From: an uncultured Clostridia bacterium
Lineage (GTDB): Bacteria; Bacillota; Clostridia; Oscillospirales; CAG-382
DNA: 13,224 nucleotides
Assembly (NCBI GenBank): GCA_947627335.1
Contig: CANQVQ010000045.1
Location: forward strand, 1 to 13,224
Direction of reading: 5' to 3'
Shown here: positions 1 through 6,748 of the stretch, in pieces
Position numbering within the stretch: position 1 is the stretch's first letter
How the letters are laid out: every line of letters starts with the position of its first letter
Translations under genes and position numbers: made by a program
Notes under the pieces: generated by a model
The model's input: only the letters and a program-made list of their open reading frames with translations
The model's database searches: none
Told to the model about the DNA's origin: nothing

Positions 1-908
1 GCGCCGATGATCTTGCGCTTCCGCTCTGGTTCGGTCACGCCGGCGAGCTTCGATAGGAACCGCTCGGACGCGTCCGCACGCACGAACCGCAGCTCCCGAC
101 CGCGGAACGCCTGCTCGATCTCGTCCCCCTCGTTCTTGCGCATCATGCCGTGATCCACGAAAATGGCGGTCACCTGCCCGGGCAGCGCCCGTGCGAGAAG
201 CGCCGCGCACACCGACGAATCCACACCGCCGGAAAGCCCGAGGATCACCCGTTTCTTCCCGACCTGCTCCCGCACCAGCTCGATCTGCCGTGCGATATAC
301 CCCCGCATATCGTAATCCCCGGCGGCGCCGCACACGCCGAACAGGAAATTGTGCAGCATCTCCTTCCCGTGGACCGAATGGATGACCTCCGGGTGGAACT
401 GCACGCCGTACAGCTTCCGCTCCGCGTTCTCCATCGACGACGCCGGGCAGTGCGCCGTCCGGGAGGTCACGCGGAACCCCTCCGGCGGGCGGGAAACGTA
501 GTCCGTGTGGCTCATAAGCACCGTCTGCGCCCTGTCCAGTCCCGCGAACAGCGGACTGTCGCCCACGACCAGCTCCGCGTCCGTCACGCCGTACTCGCTC
601 ACGCTGCACTGCGTCACCTCGCCGCCGAGCTTGTGGCACATCAGCTGCATCCCGTAGCAGATGCCCAGCACCGGAATGCCCAGCCGGAAGATCTCGCCGT
701 CCACGTCCGGACTGCCCTCGCCGTACACGCTCGACGGACCGCCCGTGAAGATGATCCCGATCGGGTCGATCTCCCGAATGCGTTCGATCGGCGTGTCGCC
801 GGGCAGGATGAACGAATGTACGTTCTGCTCCCGCACCCGACGTGCGATCAGCTCCTTATACTGCCCCCCGAAGTCCAAAACCAGCACCGTCTGCTGTCCC
901 ATTGCCAT
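1..908 (-). CDS. guaA: GMP synthase (glutamine-hydrolysing), 5' part only
   Basis: Converts XMP to GMP with ATP and glutamine in the cytoplasm, the last step of de novo guanine nucleotide synthesis. About 302 residues are visible; the family is usually about 510-525, so the C-terminal dimerisation domain lies beyond the window edge. Seen: an N-terminal class I glutamine amidotransferase domain beginning LVLDFGGQY, nucleophile Cys84 in GICYGMQ, His172 and Glu174 in QFHPEV, then the ATP-pyrophosphatase P-loop SGGVDSS at 226-232 and DHGMMRKNEGDE. The gene reads KRKIIG at the edge, as expected for intact GuaA. Three in-frame ATGs are close together (914, 908, 902). I chose 908 because AAAGGA lies 6 nt upstream; 914 directly abuts it and 902 is 12 nt away. 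Divergent from the carboxypeptidase gene, with its own promoter at 1056-1028 and a leader of about 110 nt. Confidence 0.97.
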   Translation of the reverse strand, partial: MAMGQQTVLVLDFGGQYKELIARRVREQNVHSFILPGDTPIERIREIDPIGIIFTGGPSSVYGEGSPDVDGEIFRLGIPVLGICYGMQLMCHKLGGEVTQCSVSEYGVTDAELVVGDSPLFAGLDRAQTVLMSHTDYVSRPPEGFRVTSRTAHCPASSMENAERKLYGVQFHPEVIHSVHGKEMLHNFLFGVCGAAGDYDMRGYIARQIELVREQVGKKRVILGLSGGVDSSVCAALLARALPGQVTAIFVDHGMMRKNEGDEIEQAFRGRELRFVRADASERFLSKLAGVTEPERKRKIIG

Positions 909-945
909 GACCATTCCTTTCTTTGGGGCTTTGGAAGTTTTGTGC

Positions 946-966
946 GGTTCCGCCAATCACGGAACC
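946..966 (-). other. Perfect 7-bp hairpin/dyad in the guaA leader
   Basis: GGTTCCG, a 7-nt loop and CGGAACC form a perfect inverted repeat about 38 nt upstream of the guaA start, inside the predicted untranslated leader. No U-run follows on either strand, so it is not a standard terminator. It could be an operator dyad or an RNA stem that affects translation or stability; function unknown. Confidence 0.45.
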
Positions 967-1027
967 CTCCGTCCGAAAAGCGAACCGTTTTCAGACTTTT
1001 TTCCGCCTTTCCAAACCTCTTTTCCCT

Positions 1028-1056
1028 ATGATACAGGAAAATTCGCCGTTTGTAAA
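1028..1056 (-). promoter_or_regulatory. Sigma-A promoter of guaA
   Basis: On the minus strand, -35 TTTACA (1056-1051), a 17-bp spacer and -10 TATCAT (1033-1028). The start point should fall near 1020, giving a leader of about 110 nt before the guaA start. Match to consensus is 5/6 and 5/6 with ideal spacing. I saw no purine riboswitch in the leader, only the dyad at 946-966. Confidence 0.7.
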
Positions 1057-1133
1057 GGCTTTTTTGAAATTTTTTTGCGGGGAGGCGCATAGAATGGAAG
1101 GAACCGAATCCAAAGAAAGGACGGACCCTCCGC

Positions 1134-2351
1134 ATGACCCGTTTCCACCGCCTGCTCGCACTGCTGCTCCCGCTCCTCCTGCTGCTCCCGCTCGCCGCCT
1201 TCCCGGTCGGCGCGACCGAAAGCGCTTCCCTCTACCCCTTCTCCTTCGCCTTTGAGGAATACTGGTACCGCGACGCCGTCCCGGCGGCGACCTTCACGAC
1301 CTCCCTGCCGCACAAGTCCTGCCTGCTCATGGAAGCGTCCACCGGCCGGGTGCTGTTTGAAAGCAACGCGGACGACCAGCTCCCCATCGCGAGCGTCACG
1401 AAAGTCATGGCGACCCTGCTGATCGCCGAAGCGATCGACGGCGGACGGCTGTCGCTGCAGGATACCGTCACGGTCAGCGACCGTGCCGCGTCCATGGGCG
1501 GGTCGCAGGTGTTCCTCGAACCCGGCGAGCAAATGAGCGTCGACGACCTGCTCAAATCCCTGATCGTCGTCTCCGCCAACGACGCCACGGTCGCCCTCGC
1601 CGAAGCGGTCTGCGGCAGCGAGGAGGCGTTCATCGCCGAAATGAACGAGAAAGCGTCCGCTCTCGGGCTGACCAACACCCACTTCGTCAACACCAACGGG
1701 CTGCCGGTCGAGGGGCATTATTCGAGCGCCCGGGACGTCGCCCTGACCACCCGCGAACTGCTCAAGCACCCGCTCGTCCTCAACTACACGACCATCTGGA
1801 TGGACAGCATCCGCGACGGGGCGTTCGGGCTTGCGAACACCAACAAGCTGATCCGCTTCTACCAAGGGGCGAACGGCATGAAGACCGGCTTTACCTCCGA
1901 AGCGGGCTACTGCCTGTCCGGCACCGCCGTGCGGAACGAAATGCAGCTCATTGCCGTCGTACTCGGTTCGCCGACCAGCGACGACCGCTTCGCCCTCGCC
2001 AAGCAGCTGCTGGACTTCGGTTTCGCCAACTACGCCCTGACGACGCCGACGGCGGAATTGCCCCCGTCCCTCCCGGTCACGCGTGGGGTGACCGAAACCG
2101 TCCCCCTGACCTGCGAAGTCCCGCCGCTCCTGCTGGAGAAAGGGCAGTCCGGCGAACTGACCCAACAGCTCTCCCTGCCGGACGCCGTCGACGCCCCGGT
2201 GCGCGTCGGGCAGGTCGTCGGGACGCTTCGGTTCCTGCGGGACGGCGAGCCGGTCGCGTCGGTCCCGGTCTGCGCGGCGGCGGACGTGGAGAAAATCGGG
2301 TTCGGTACCCTGCTCGGAAGAATTTTAACAAACATATTCGGCGTTTGGTGA
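1134..2351 (+). CDS. D-alanyl-D-alanine carboxypeptidase (PBP5/DacF-type)
   Basis: Removes the terminal D-Ala from peptidoglycan pentapeptides outside the membrane, limiting cross-linking. 405 aa, normal for class C low-molecular-weight PBPs. Seen: a hydrophobic signal peptide (about 5-27, cleavage probably near AFPVGA), then the full active-site set: SxxK as S87-V-T-K90, SxN as S147-A-N149, and K250-T-G252. A C-terminal PBP5-type beta domain follows (about 295-385), then a short amphipathic/hydrophobic tail ending in IFGVW, the usual membrane-associating helix. ATG 1134 is the first in-frame start; AAAGGA at 1116-1121 is 12 nt upstream, a little far. A weak promoter candidate is TTGAAA (1064-1069) with TAGAAT (1090-1095), but its 20-bp spacer is long. 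No terminator follows; the pgi promoter starts within its stop codon. It could be named dacA, dacB or dacF; paralogues cannot be told apart from sequence alone. Confidence 0.95.
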   Translation: MTRFHRLLALLLPLLLLLPLAAFPVGATESASLYPFSFAFEEYWYRDAVPAATFTTSLPHKSCLLMEASTGRVLFESNADDQLPIASVTKVMATLLIAEAIDGGRLSLQDTVTVSDRAASMGGSQVFLEPGEQMSVDDLLKSLIVVSANDATVALAEAVCGSEEAFIAEMNEKASALGLTNTHFVNTNGLPVEGHYSSARDVALTTRELLKHPLVLNYTTIWMDSIRDGAFGLANTNKLIRFYQGANGMKTGFTSEAGYCLSGTAVRNEMQLIAVVLGSPTSDDRFALAKQLLDFGFANYALTTPTAELPPSLPVTRGVTETVPLTCEVPPLLLEKGQSGELTQQLSLPDAVDAPVRVGQVVGTLRFLRDGEPVASVPVCAAADVEKIGFGTLLGRILTNIFGVW

Positions 2352-2380
2352 TTGACAAGCGGGGATTTGTCGTGTATAAT
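2352..2380 (+). promoter_or_regulatory. Perfect-consensus sigma-A promoter of pgi
   Basis: TTGACA (2352-2357), a 17-bp spacer and TATAAT (2375-2380): an exact match to both hexamers with optimal spacing. The -35 overlaps the carboxypeptidase TGA (2349-2351 plus the next base), so no intergenic space is spent. The start point should be near 2387, about 38 nt before the pgi ATG. A strong constitutive promoter is expected. Confidence 0.92.
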
Positions 2381-2424
2381 AAAGAGGAAAGAAGTAAATC
2401 CACAAGGACATACGGTATTTTTCT

Positions 2425-3737
2425 ATGATTTCCTTCCAGTATTCCCACCTTCGGAGCGTGACGGACGCGGACGTGCGGGCGTACCGCGAACGCCTCGCGC
2501 AGGCGGATACGGCGATCCGCGAAAAGACCGGCGCCGGGAACGATTTCCTCGGCTGGGTCGATCTGCCGGTCGCCTACGACCGCGAAGAGTTCGCCCGCAT
2601 CCGTGCGGCGGCGGAAAAGATCCGCCGGGAAAGCGACGTCCTGCTGGTCGTCGGCATCGGCGGCTCCTATCTCGGCGCCCGCGCCGTCATCGAGTTTCTG
2701 CAGGGCGCGTACTACAACGGCAAGCGCAAGAACACCCCGGACATCTACTTCATCGGCAATTCCTTCAACGGCGAGGAGCTGAAGAACGTCCTCGAGCTCT
2801 GCGACGGGCGGGACGTGAGCGTCAACGTCATTTCCAAGTCCGGCACGACGACGGAAAGCGCCATCGCCTTCCGCATCGTCCGCGAATACCTTTCCAAGCG
2901 CTACACCCCCGAGCAGATGGCGTCCCGCATCTACGCGACGACCGACAAGTCCCGCGGGGCGCTGCGGAAGCTGGCGGAGACGGAGGGGTACGAGACGTTC
3001 GTCATTCCCGACGACGTCGGCGGCTGCTGCCGATCGCCTGCGCCGGCATCGACGTCGCCGCCCTGCTGGAAGGCGCGGCGGCGGAGCGCGAAGCCCTGTT
3101 CGCGGCGGGATTGGGCAACGACGCCTACCGCTACGCGGTCCTGCGCAACCTGATGCTCGAACGCGGAAAGAAGGTCGAAGTGTTCGCGAGCTACGACCCG
3201 TCCTTCCGCTTCCTCGGCGAGTGGTACAAGCAGTTGTTCGGCGAAAGCGAGGGCAAGGACAAGAAGGGGCTGTTCCCCGCGTCGGTGGTCTATTCGTCCG
3301 ACCTGCATTCCCTCGGTCAGTTCCTGCAGGACGGTTCGCCCATCCTGTTCGAGACCGTCTGCACGCTTGCGCACCCCGCTTCCCGCGACATGAACGTCCC
3401 CTACGAGGAGCAGAACGCCGACGGGCTGAACTACCTCGCGGGCGAAGCGATGTACCGCATCAACAAGAAAGCCATGCTCGGCACCCTGCTCGCCCACGAA
3501 CAGGGCGGGACGGAGACCCTGCTGATCCGCTACGGCGCGAAGGACGCCCGCACCCTCGGGGAACTGCTCTACTTCCTCGAACTGGCGTGCGCCGCGAGCG
3601 GCTACCTGCTCGGGGTCAACCCGTTCAACCAACCGGGCGTGGAGGCGTACAAGAAGAATATGTTCGCCCTGCTGGGCAAACCGGGCTACGAGGAGCAGCG
3701 TGCGTCCCTCGAAGAGCAGCTCAAAACCGTGCAATAA
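2425..3737 (+). pseudogene. pgi: Glucose-6-phosphate isomerase, interrupted by a ~28-nt deletion and frameshift
   Basis: Pgi interconverts glucose-6-P and fructose-6-P in glycolysis. Seen: the 5' part (frame of ATG 2425) reads as normal Pgi, with VVGIGGSYLGARAV (SIS sugar-phosphate site), FIGNSFNGEEL and VISKSGTTTES, up to VIPDDVGG ending at about 3023. Homology then moves to the frame starting at 3024 (LLPIACAGIDVAALLEG) and continues cleanly to TAA 3735-3737, including QFLQDG, FETV and the second PGI signature NPFNQPGVEAYKK. Family members have about nine more residues here (R-F/Y-S-V-L-T-x-V-G). Loss of about 28 nt removes PROSITE-type signature 1 and shifts the frame, so the 5' frame stops at 3153 (242 aa). 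The two parts sum to about 436 codons against about 450 in the family. No other lesion is seen, so this is a recent mutation or an assembly error. AAGGA lies 16 nt before the ATG, which is long; no other in-frame start exists. Confidence 0.9.
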
Positions 3738-3789
3738 ACAAGGAAAAAAGCGGGGAACGCCCCGTAAATAAAAGCAAAGGAGTATACTT

Positions 3790-4200
3790 ATGAAACTGTT
3801 AGCAGGCGTCAAGGGTACGGGCAAGACCAAAGCCCTCATTGAGGAGGTCAACCGGGTCTGCGGGGAGTCCAACGGCTCCATCGTTTGCATCGAGAAAGGC
3901 AGGAAGCTGACCTTTGACCTGAAGTATCAGGCGCGTCTGGTCAATGCGGAGGAATACGGCGTCACCAACGGGGATATGCTGTACGGGTTCCTCTGCGGGA
4001 TCCTCGCCGCCAACTATGACATTACGGAGATCTTCATCGACGGCGCCTACGCCATCTGCGAGGAAAAGATCGACGAGCTGGAATGCTTCCTCGAGAAAGC
4101 CGAGCGGATCACCCGGATCAACAACATCGACTGCCTCGTGACCGCCTCCCTCGACCCGGCGTTGCTTTCGGAGAAGTCCCGGGCGTTCCTCGCGGAATGA
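3790..4200 (+). CDS. Small P-loop NTPase-like protein, function unknown
   Basis: 136 aa. A Walker A motif lies at the extreme N-terminus (G6-V-K-G-T-G-K12-T13) and a Walker B-like strand, EIFIDGA, ends in Asp84. The remainder alternates alpha/beta (IVCIEKGRK, LVNAEEYG, CLVTASLDP), as in a minimal RecA/AAA-like fold lacking space for an arginine-finger or lid domain. No signal or membrane segment, so cytosolic. AAAGGAG is 8 nt before ATG 3790, a strong ribosome site. It begins 52 nt after pgi; that gap holds a small CGGGG/CCCCG hairpin (3751-3764) without a U-run, so read-through from the pgi promoter is likely. Its stop overlaps the start of the next gene (ATGA), implying translational coupling to the membrane protein. 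I do not recognise a named family. Nucleotide binding is inferred from the motif; the substrate and role are not. Confidence 0.85.
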   Translation: MKLLAGVKGTGKTKALIEEVNRVCGESNGSIVCIEKGRKLTFDLKYQARLVNAEEYGVTNGDMLYGFLCGILAANYDITEIFIDGAYAICEEKIDELECFLEKAERITRINNIDCLVTASLDPALLSEKSRAFLAE

Positions 4201-4631
4201 GCAAGGTCGACCCCGCTTTGCGGAAGCGATTCCTCGTCGTTTCCGCGTTCCGCACGCTCTGTTTTTACACCGTCGGATCGTTTTTTGAGGTCCTGCTGAT
4301 GACGGTGAAGGTGTCGGACGAGACGCGGGTGCTCGCCCCGCTGGCGGAGAACCTGCTTGCCAAGTTCGGGACGCTGTTCCTCGCGTCTGCGGTGTTCGGG
4401 TTCTCGTTCGCCGTCTTTCTGCCGAAGATGCTGCCGTCCGCCGCGAAGCGGTTCCTGCACATCCTGCTGCTGTTCGTCCCGGTCGTGCTGATCTCCCAGT
4501 CGCTGGTCGTCAACGAAACCCTCGATATGCAGGACTACGTCGGGTACTACTTTTTCGCGACGCTCCTCTACCTCGCGCTTTACGCCGTCTGCACCCTCGT
4601 CGCACATCTGATTCGCAAGCGTAAGGCATAA
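4197..4631 (+). CDS. Four-helix integral membrane protein (DUF3021-like topology)
   Basis: 144 aa with four hydrophobic segments at about 18-37, 57-75, 86-103 and 114-138, and a basic C-terminus (IRKRKA) that should be cytoplasmic. The size and four-helix layout resemble the DUF3021 family of small Firmicutes membrane proteins, but I cannot confirm membership by eye. The ATG at 4197 overlaps the TGA of the P-loop gene (ATGA) with no ribosome site of its own, so translation probably depends on reinitiation. This start gives a protein beginning MSKVDPALRKRF; upstream in-frame codons lie inside the P-loop gene and give no membrane-protein sequence. Last gene of the pgi-side transcription unit; a candidate terminator follows at 4649-4675. 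Confidence 0.82.
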   Translation: MSKVDPALRKRFLVVSAFRTLCFYTVGSFFEVLLMTVKVSDETRVLAPLAENLLAKFGTLFLASAVFGFSFAVFLPKMLPSAAKRFLHILLLFVPVVLISQSLVVNETLDMQDYVGYYFFATLLYLALYAVCTLVAHLIRKRKA

Positions 4632-4648
4632 ACCGCCGAAAAAACGCC

Positions 4649-4675
4649 AAAGGCACAGGGACCCCTGTGACTTTT
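4649..4675 (+). terminator. Candidate terminator after the membrane protein gene
   Basis: CACAGG (4654-4659), loop GACC, CCTGTG (4664-4669), flanked by AAAG/CTTT, which extends the stem past one G-A mismatch, then a short T-run (4672-4675). It lies 18 nt after the stop at 4631. The U-tract is short, so efficiency is uncertain. Confidence 0.5.
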
Positions 4676-4738
4676 GTGTTTCCGTGGCTCCGCCCCGGGT
4701 TCCGTTTCGTTGCCGTCCGCCGTTCATTGCCGCCCATT

Positions 4739-4793
4739 GGGGCGTTGCCCCAAACCCCATTTAGGGGGACTTTTTGAAAAAAGTCCCCCTAAA
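4739..4793. repeat. Paired hairpins: GGGGC/GCCCC and a 16-bp perfect inverted repeat
   Basis: Hairpin one is GGGGC-GTT-GCCCC (4739-4751). Hairpin two has arms 4760-4775 and 4778-4793, a perfect 16-bp complement (TTTAGGGGGACTTTTT and its reverse complement) around a central GA. Its symmetry makes it active-looking on both strands. The pattern of a GCCCC hairpin, then CCCCA, then a long G-rich/T-rich hairpin resembles dispersed intergenic repeats of high-GC Clostridia. That family assignment is from memory, not a search. Confidence 0.6.
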
Positions 4794-4845
4794 AACCCTT
4801 CAAAAACTTTTCCTTTGGGGAAAATAAAAAAACGCTTCTATGACC

Positions 4846-4870
4846 AAGGCGCTCCTTTCGGAGCGCCTTT
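4846..4870. terminator. Candidate bidirectional terminator hairpin
   Basis: AAGGCGCTCC (4846-4855), loop TTTC, GGAGCGCCTT (4860-4869): a perfect 10-bp stem with a stable four-base loop. T-runs are short on both sides (TTT on plus, TT on minus), so it may act as a weak terminator or as part of the repeat element. The position between convergent genes fits termination. Confidence 0.5.
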
Positions 4871-4941
4871 GCGTTATCGAAAATTTCCGGCAGAAGCGAA
4901 ATACAACAAAATTTCGTTCCGTAGGCGGACATGAGCCGCTG

Positions 4942-4967
4942 GCTCCAAACACAGTAGTGTTTGGAGC
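4942..4967. repeat. 11-bp perfect inverted repeat with AGTA loop
   Basis: GCTCCAAACAC (4942-4952), AGTA, GTGTTTGGAGC (4957-4967). No T-run follows on either strand, so it is not a standard terminator. It is part of the hairpin cluster between the convergent genes. Confidence 0.55.
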
Positions 4968-4985
4968 ATAGGGACAACCTCAAGA

Positions 4986-5035
4986 GAAAAATGGCGAAGG
5001 CGGCGTCAGTATTGGCGCAAGCCGAGCCATTTTTC
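4986..5035. terminator. Long-loop inverted repeat, possible terminator for the lipoprotein gene
   Basis: GAAAAATGGC (4986-4995) and GCCATTTTTC (5026-5035) are perfect 10-bp complements around 30 nt that can pair further (GGC/GCC). The A-run and T-run at the outer ends give a T-rich 3' flank on both strands, as in bidirectional terminators. On the minus strand it lies about 90 nt past the lipoprotein stop. Confidence 0.45.
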
Positions 5036-5124
5036 GACCAAAGGGGGCATATGGGGGGAAAAGGCAGAGCAAGGCGACGCGCAGCGGAGCCGCCGCGATT
5101 GCGTTTGCCCCCCGTAAATTATTA

Positions 5125-6561
5125 TCAGCCGGCAGCCATCCCGTCAAACGCGGACGCGAGGTTCGACTCGGAAACGAACACCACGATGCTGTCCATCACG
5201 TTCTTCTTTTCCGCCTTATCGCGGTACTGCGCGGCGTCCGTCAAGCTGATCGTATAGTCCCCCGAGCGGGCGAGCATCGTCTGGTCGCAGGAATCCGCCA
5301 GCAGCAGCGACGCGCCCAGCGCATTTTCATCGCGATAGACCAGCACGTTCGGCAGCGGCGTCCGATCGGTCGTGACCAGCAAACGTTCCGCGATGCCGTC
5401 GATCCCGTCGTTCGCGTCCACCGTCGTGAACAGCGAATAGTCTCCCCCGTCCGGGTCGTTATACAGTTTCAGACCCGAAACCGCCTTCTGATACGGGGTT
5501 TTCGGCTCCAGCAGCGTGACCTTTTCGGTGATCACGTCCGGGTCCAGCTCGCGGTAGGTCACATAGTCCCCACCCTTGCTCTGAACGTCCGTCTTGCTCG
5601 TGAAATCGTCGAGCGTCCGCGGGACCACGTCCTCGTCGATCGCCGCGATGCGGGAAATGACCTCGCGGTACATCAGGAACGACGTATATTCCGTCGGATG
5701 GCTGTCCGTCTGGCGGTACAGGTCGTAGATCGACTTGCCGTCGTCCAGTTCCTTCTGCAGGATCTCCTTCATATCGACGACCTGCGCACGCGTGCCGCGC
5801 ACGGCGCTGACGACCTGCTCATAGCGGGTCAGCAGGTCCTCGTTCTTTTCCGCCACGTCCTCCTCGCGGAAGATCGACGGGTCCATCGTCGTCATATCCG
5901 GCAGGAACACATAGATCAACGCCACCTCCGAGCCGTTGGCACGGTTGGCATACGCCGAATAGGTGCTGGCGACCATGGACTTGATGCGGTTGACCTCGGA
6001 CGCGGTATACAGTTTCGCGCTCAGGTAATCCTGCAGATAGGTCGAGAAATACAACCGGGATTCGTTCCCGACGGAGACGCCCTTGCCGTCAAGACGGGTG
6101 TCCGCCGTGGAATCGTAGGGAGCCGTGAAGGAAAGCGGTTCGCCGATCTCCTCCTCGCCCTTCATGGCGGTCGCGGCGTAGTTCGCCTTGCGCGTCCCCG
6201 GCAGGTCGAACGGGATGATGAAATACTCCTCCGTGCAGACCTCCGTCACGTCGGTGGTGCCGCCGCCTCCGCTGACCCGAATAGCGTCCACGCCTGCGTC
6301 CAGCGCTTCCTGCGTCAGCTGTCCGAACACGGCGACGTTGGTCGGCGTGATGCTGATGACTTTATGGATGGTCATGTACTCGTTGTACGCGAGCGCTTCG
6401 TCGTCCGACGGGAGATTCTCCGAGCCGGAGGAAGTGTAGATGATGTCCCGAAAAATATTTTCGTCCGGGGAGCCCTTCGGCACGCAGGCAGCGAACAGCA
6501 TCCCGAGACACAGTACCCCTGCGAGCAGCAAAAGCACTTTCTTTTTTTTCAAACAAATCAT
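5125..6561 (-). CDS. Lipoprotein with AlgX/DHHW-like (SGNH-type) domain, probably catalytically inactive
   Basis: 478 aa from ATG 6561, chosen because AGAGG lies 8 nt upstream and it gives a clean signal: KKKK, a hydrophobic run, then a lipobox-like FAAC with Cys26 as the lipidated residue. The mature protein is extracytoplasmic and membrane-tethered. After a linker there is a beta-rich region (about 60-150). From about 162 comes an AlgX/AlgJ/DHHW-like pattern: VGNESRLYFSTYLQDYL, strand VALIYVFLPD, strand AQVVDMKEIL, YRQTDSHPTEY at 282-292 (the D-x-H motif, Asp286/His288), and a terminal IVVFVSESNL strand. In active relatives a GDS serine precedes the end; here the matching strand PNVLVYRDEN (404-413) has no serine. 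Such proteins usually act on or bind exopolysaccharide O-acetyl groups. No MBOAT acyltransferase is in view, so the function is open. The family call is by motif spacing only. Confidence 0.75.
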   Translation of the reverse strand: MICLKKKKVLLLLAGVLCLGMLFAACVPKGSPDENIFRDIIYTSSGSENLPSDDEALAYNEYMTIHKVISITPTNVAVFGQLTQEALDAGVDAIRVSGGGGTTDVTEVCTEEYFIIPFDLPGTRKANYAATAMKGEEEIGEPLSFTAPYDSTADTRLDGKGVSVGNESRLYFSTYLQDYLSAKLYTASEVNRIKSMVASTYSAYANRANGSEVALIYVFLPDMTTMDPSIFREEDVAEKNEDLLTRYEQVVSAVRGTRAQVVDMKEILQKELDDGKSIYDLYRQTDSHPTEYTSFLMYREVISRIAAIDEDVVPRTLDDFTSKTDVQSKGGDYVTYRELDPDVITEKVTLLEPKTPYQKAVSGLKLYNDPDGGDYSLFTTVDANDGIDGIAERLLVTTDRTPLPNVLVYRDENALGASLLLADSCDQTMLARSGDYTISLTDAAQYRDKAEKKNVMDSIVVFVSESNLASAFDGMAAG

Positions 6562-6632
6562 ATGGGTATCCTCTTTCCCGGGGAACCGCCCCGCATCGCC
6601 TCGCACGGAGACAACATACCAGTTCTATTCCT

Positions 6633-6661
6633 ATTATAAGGGATTCCGCGAAAATATGCAA
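6633..6661 (-). promoter_or_regulatory. Sigma-A promoter of the lipoprotein gene
   Basis: Minus strand: -35 TTGCAT (6661-6656), a 17-bp spacer and perfect -10 TATAAT (6638-6633). The predicted start is near 6626, giving a leader of about 65 nt. The lipoprotein is therefore transcribed apart from the upstream rlmB operon. Confidence 0.8.
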
Positions 6662-6669
6662 GAGCATTT

Positions 6670-6693
6670 CGCCCATTTCTTTGGATTTGGGCG
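6670..6693 (-). other. 6-bp dyad just upstream of the lipoprotein promoter
   Basis: CGCCCA (6670-6675) and TGGGCG (6688-6693) with a 12-nt centre, ending 9 bp from the -35 box. No U-run follows on the minus strand, so it makes a poor terminator for the preceding gene. It could be an activator or repressor site. I see no other feature in 6694-6748. Confidence 0.3.
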
Positions 6694-6748
6694 GAGAATT
6701 ATCGGTGGCATTTTTGTCGTTTTTTCACAAACCGCACCCGTACGCACG

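Larger units (their letters stand above)
4632..5124 (+). other. Convergent intergenic region, hairpin-rich, no gene
   Basis: About 490 nt between a plus-strand gene ending at 4631 and a minus-strand gene ending at 5125. It contains at least six inverted repeats, most listed separately, and a C-rich/G-rich pair near 5053-5113. Short open frames across it (4674-4934 and 4961-5257, plus strand) have no ribosome site, read through the palindromes and have abnormal composition, so I do not call them genes. Composition differs from the flanks, with A/T runs beside G/C blocks. Overall it looks like one or more dispersed intergenic repeat elements combined with terminators. Confidence 0.6.

Noticed and set aside
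909..1020. Purine riboswitch upstream of guaA
   Set aside because: I looked for the conserved purine aptamer core and for a terminator hairpin with a U-run and found neither; only a simple dyad is present.
150..1031. 293-codon plus-strand open frame
   Set aside because: Antisense to guaA, whose motifs are unmistakable; its composition (Arg/His/Pro-rich) is typical of a shadow frame.
1026..2165. 379-codon minus-strand open frame
   Set aside because: Antisense to the carboxypeptidase gene and extends into the guaA promoter region; no ribosome site and no family resemblance.
4674..4934. 86-codon open frame in the intergenic region
   Set aside because: Passes through perfect palindromes, has no ribosome site and changes composition abruptly. 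It is probably repeat sequence often mis-called as a gene.
4961..5257. 98-codon plus-strand open frame
   Set aside because: Built from the repeat region and then antisense to the lipoprotein 3' end; no ribosome site.
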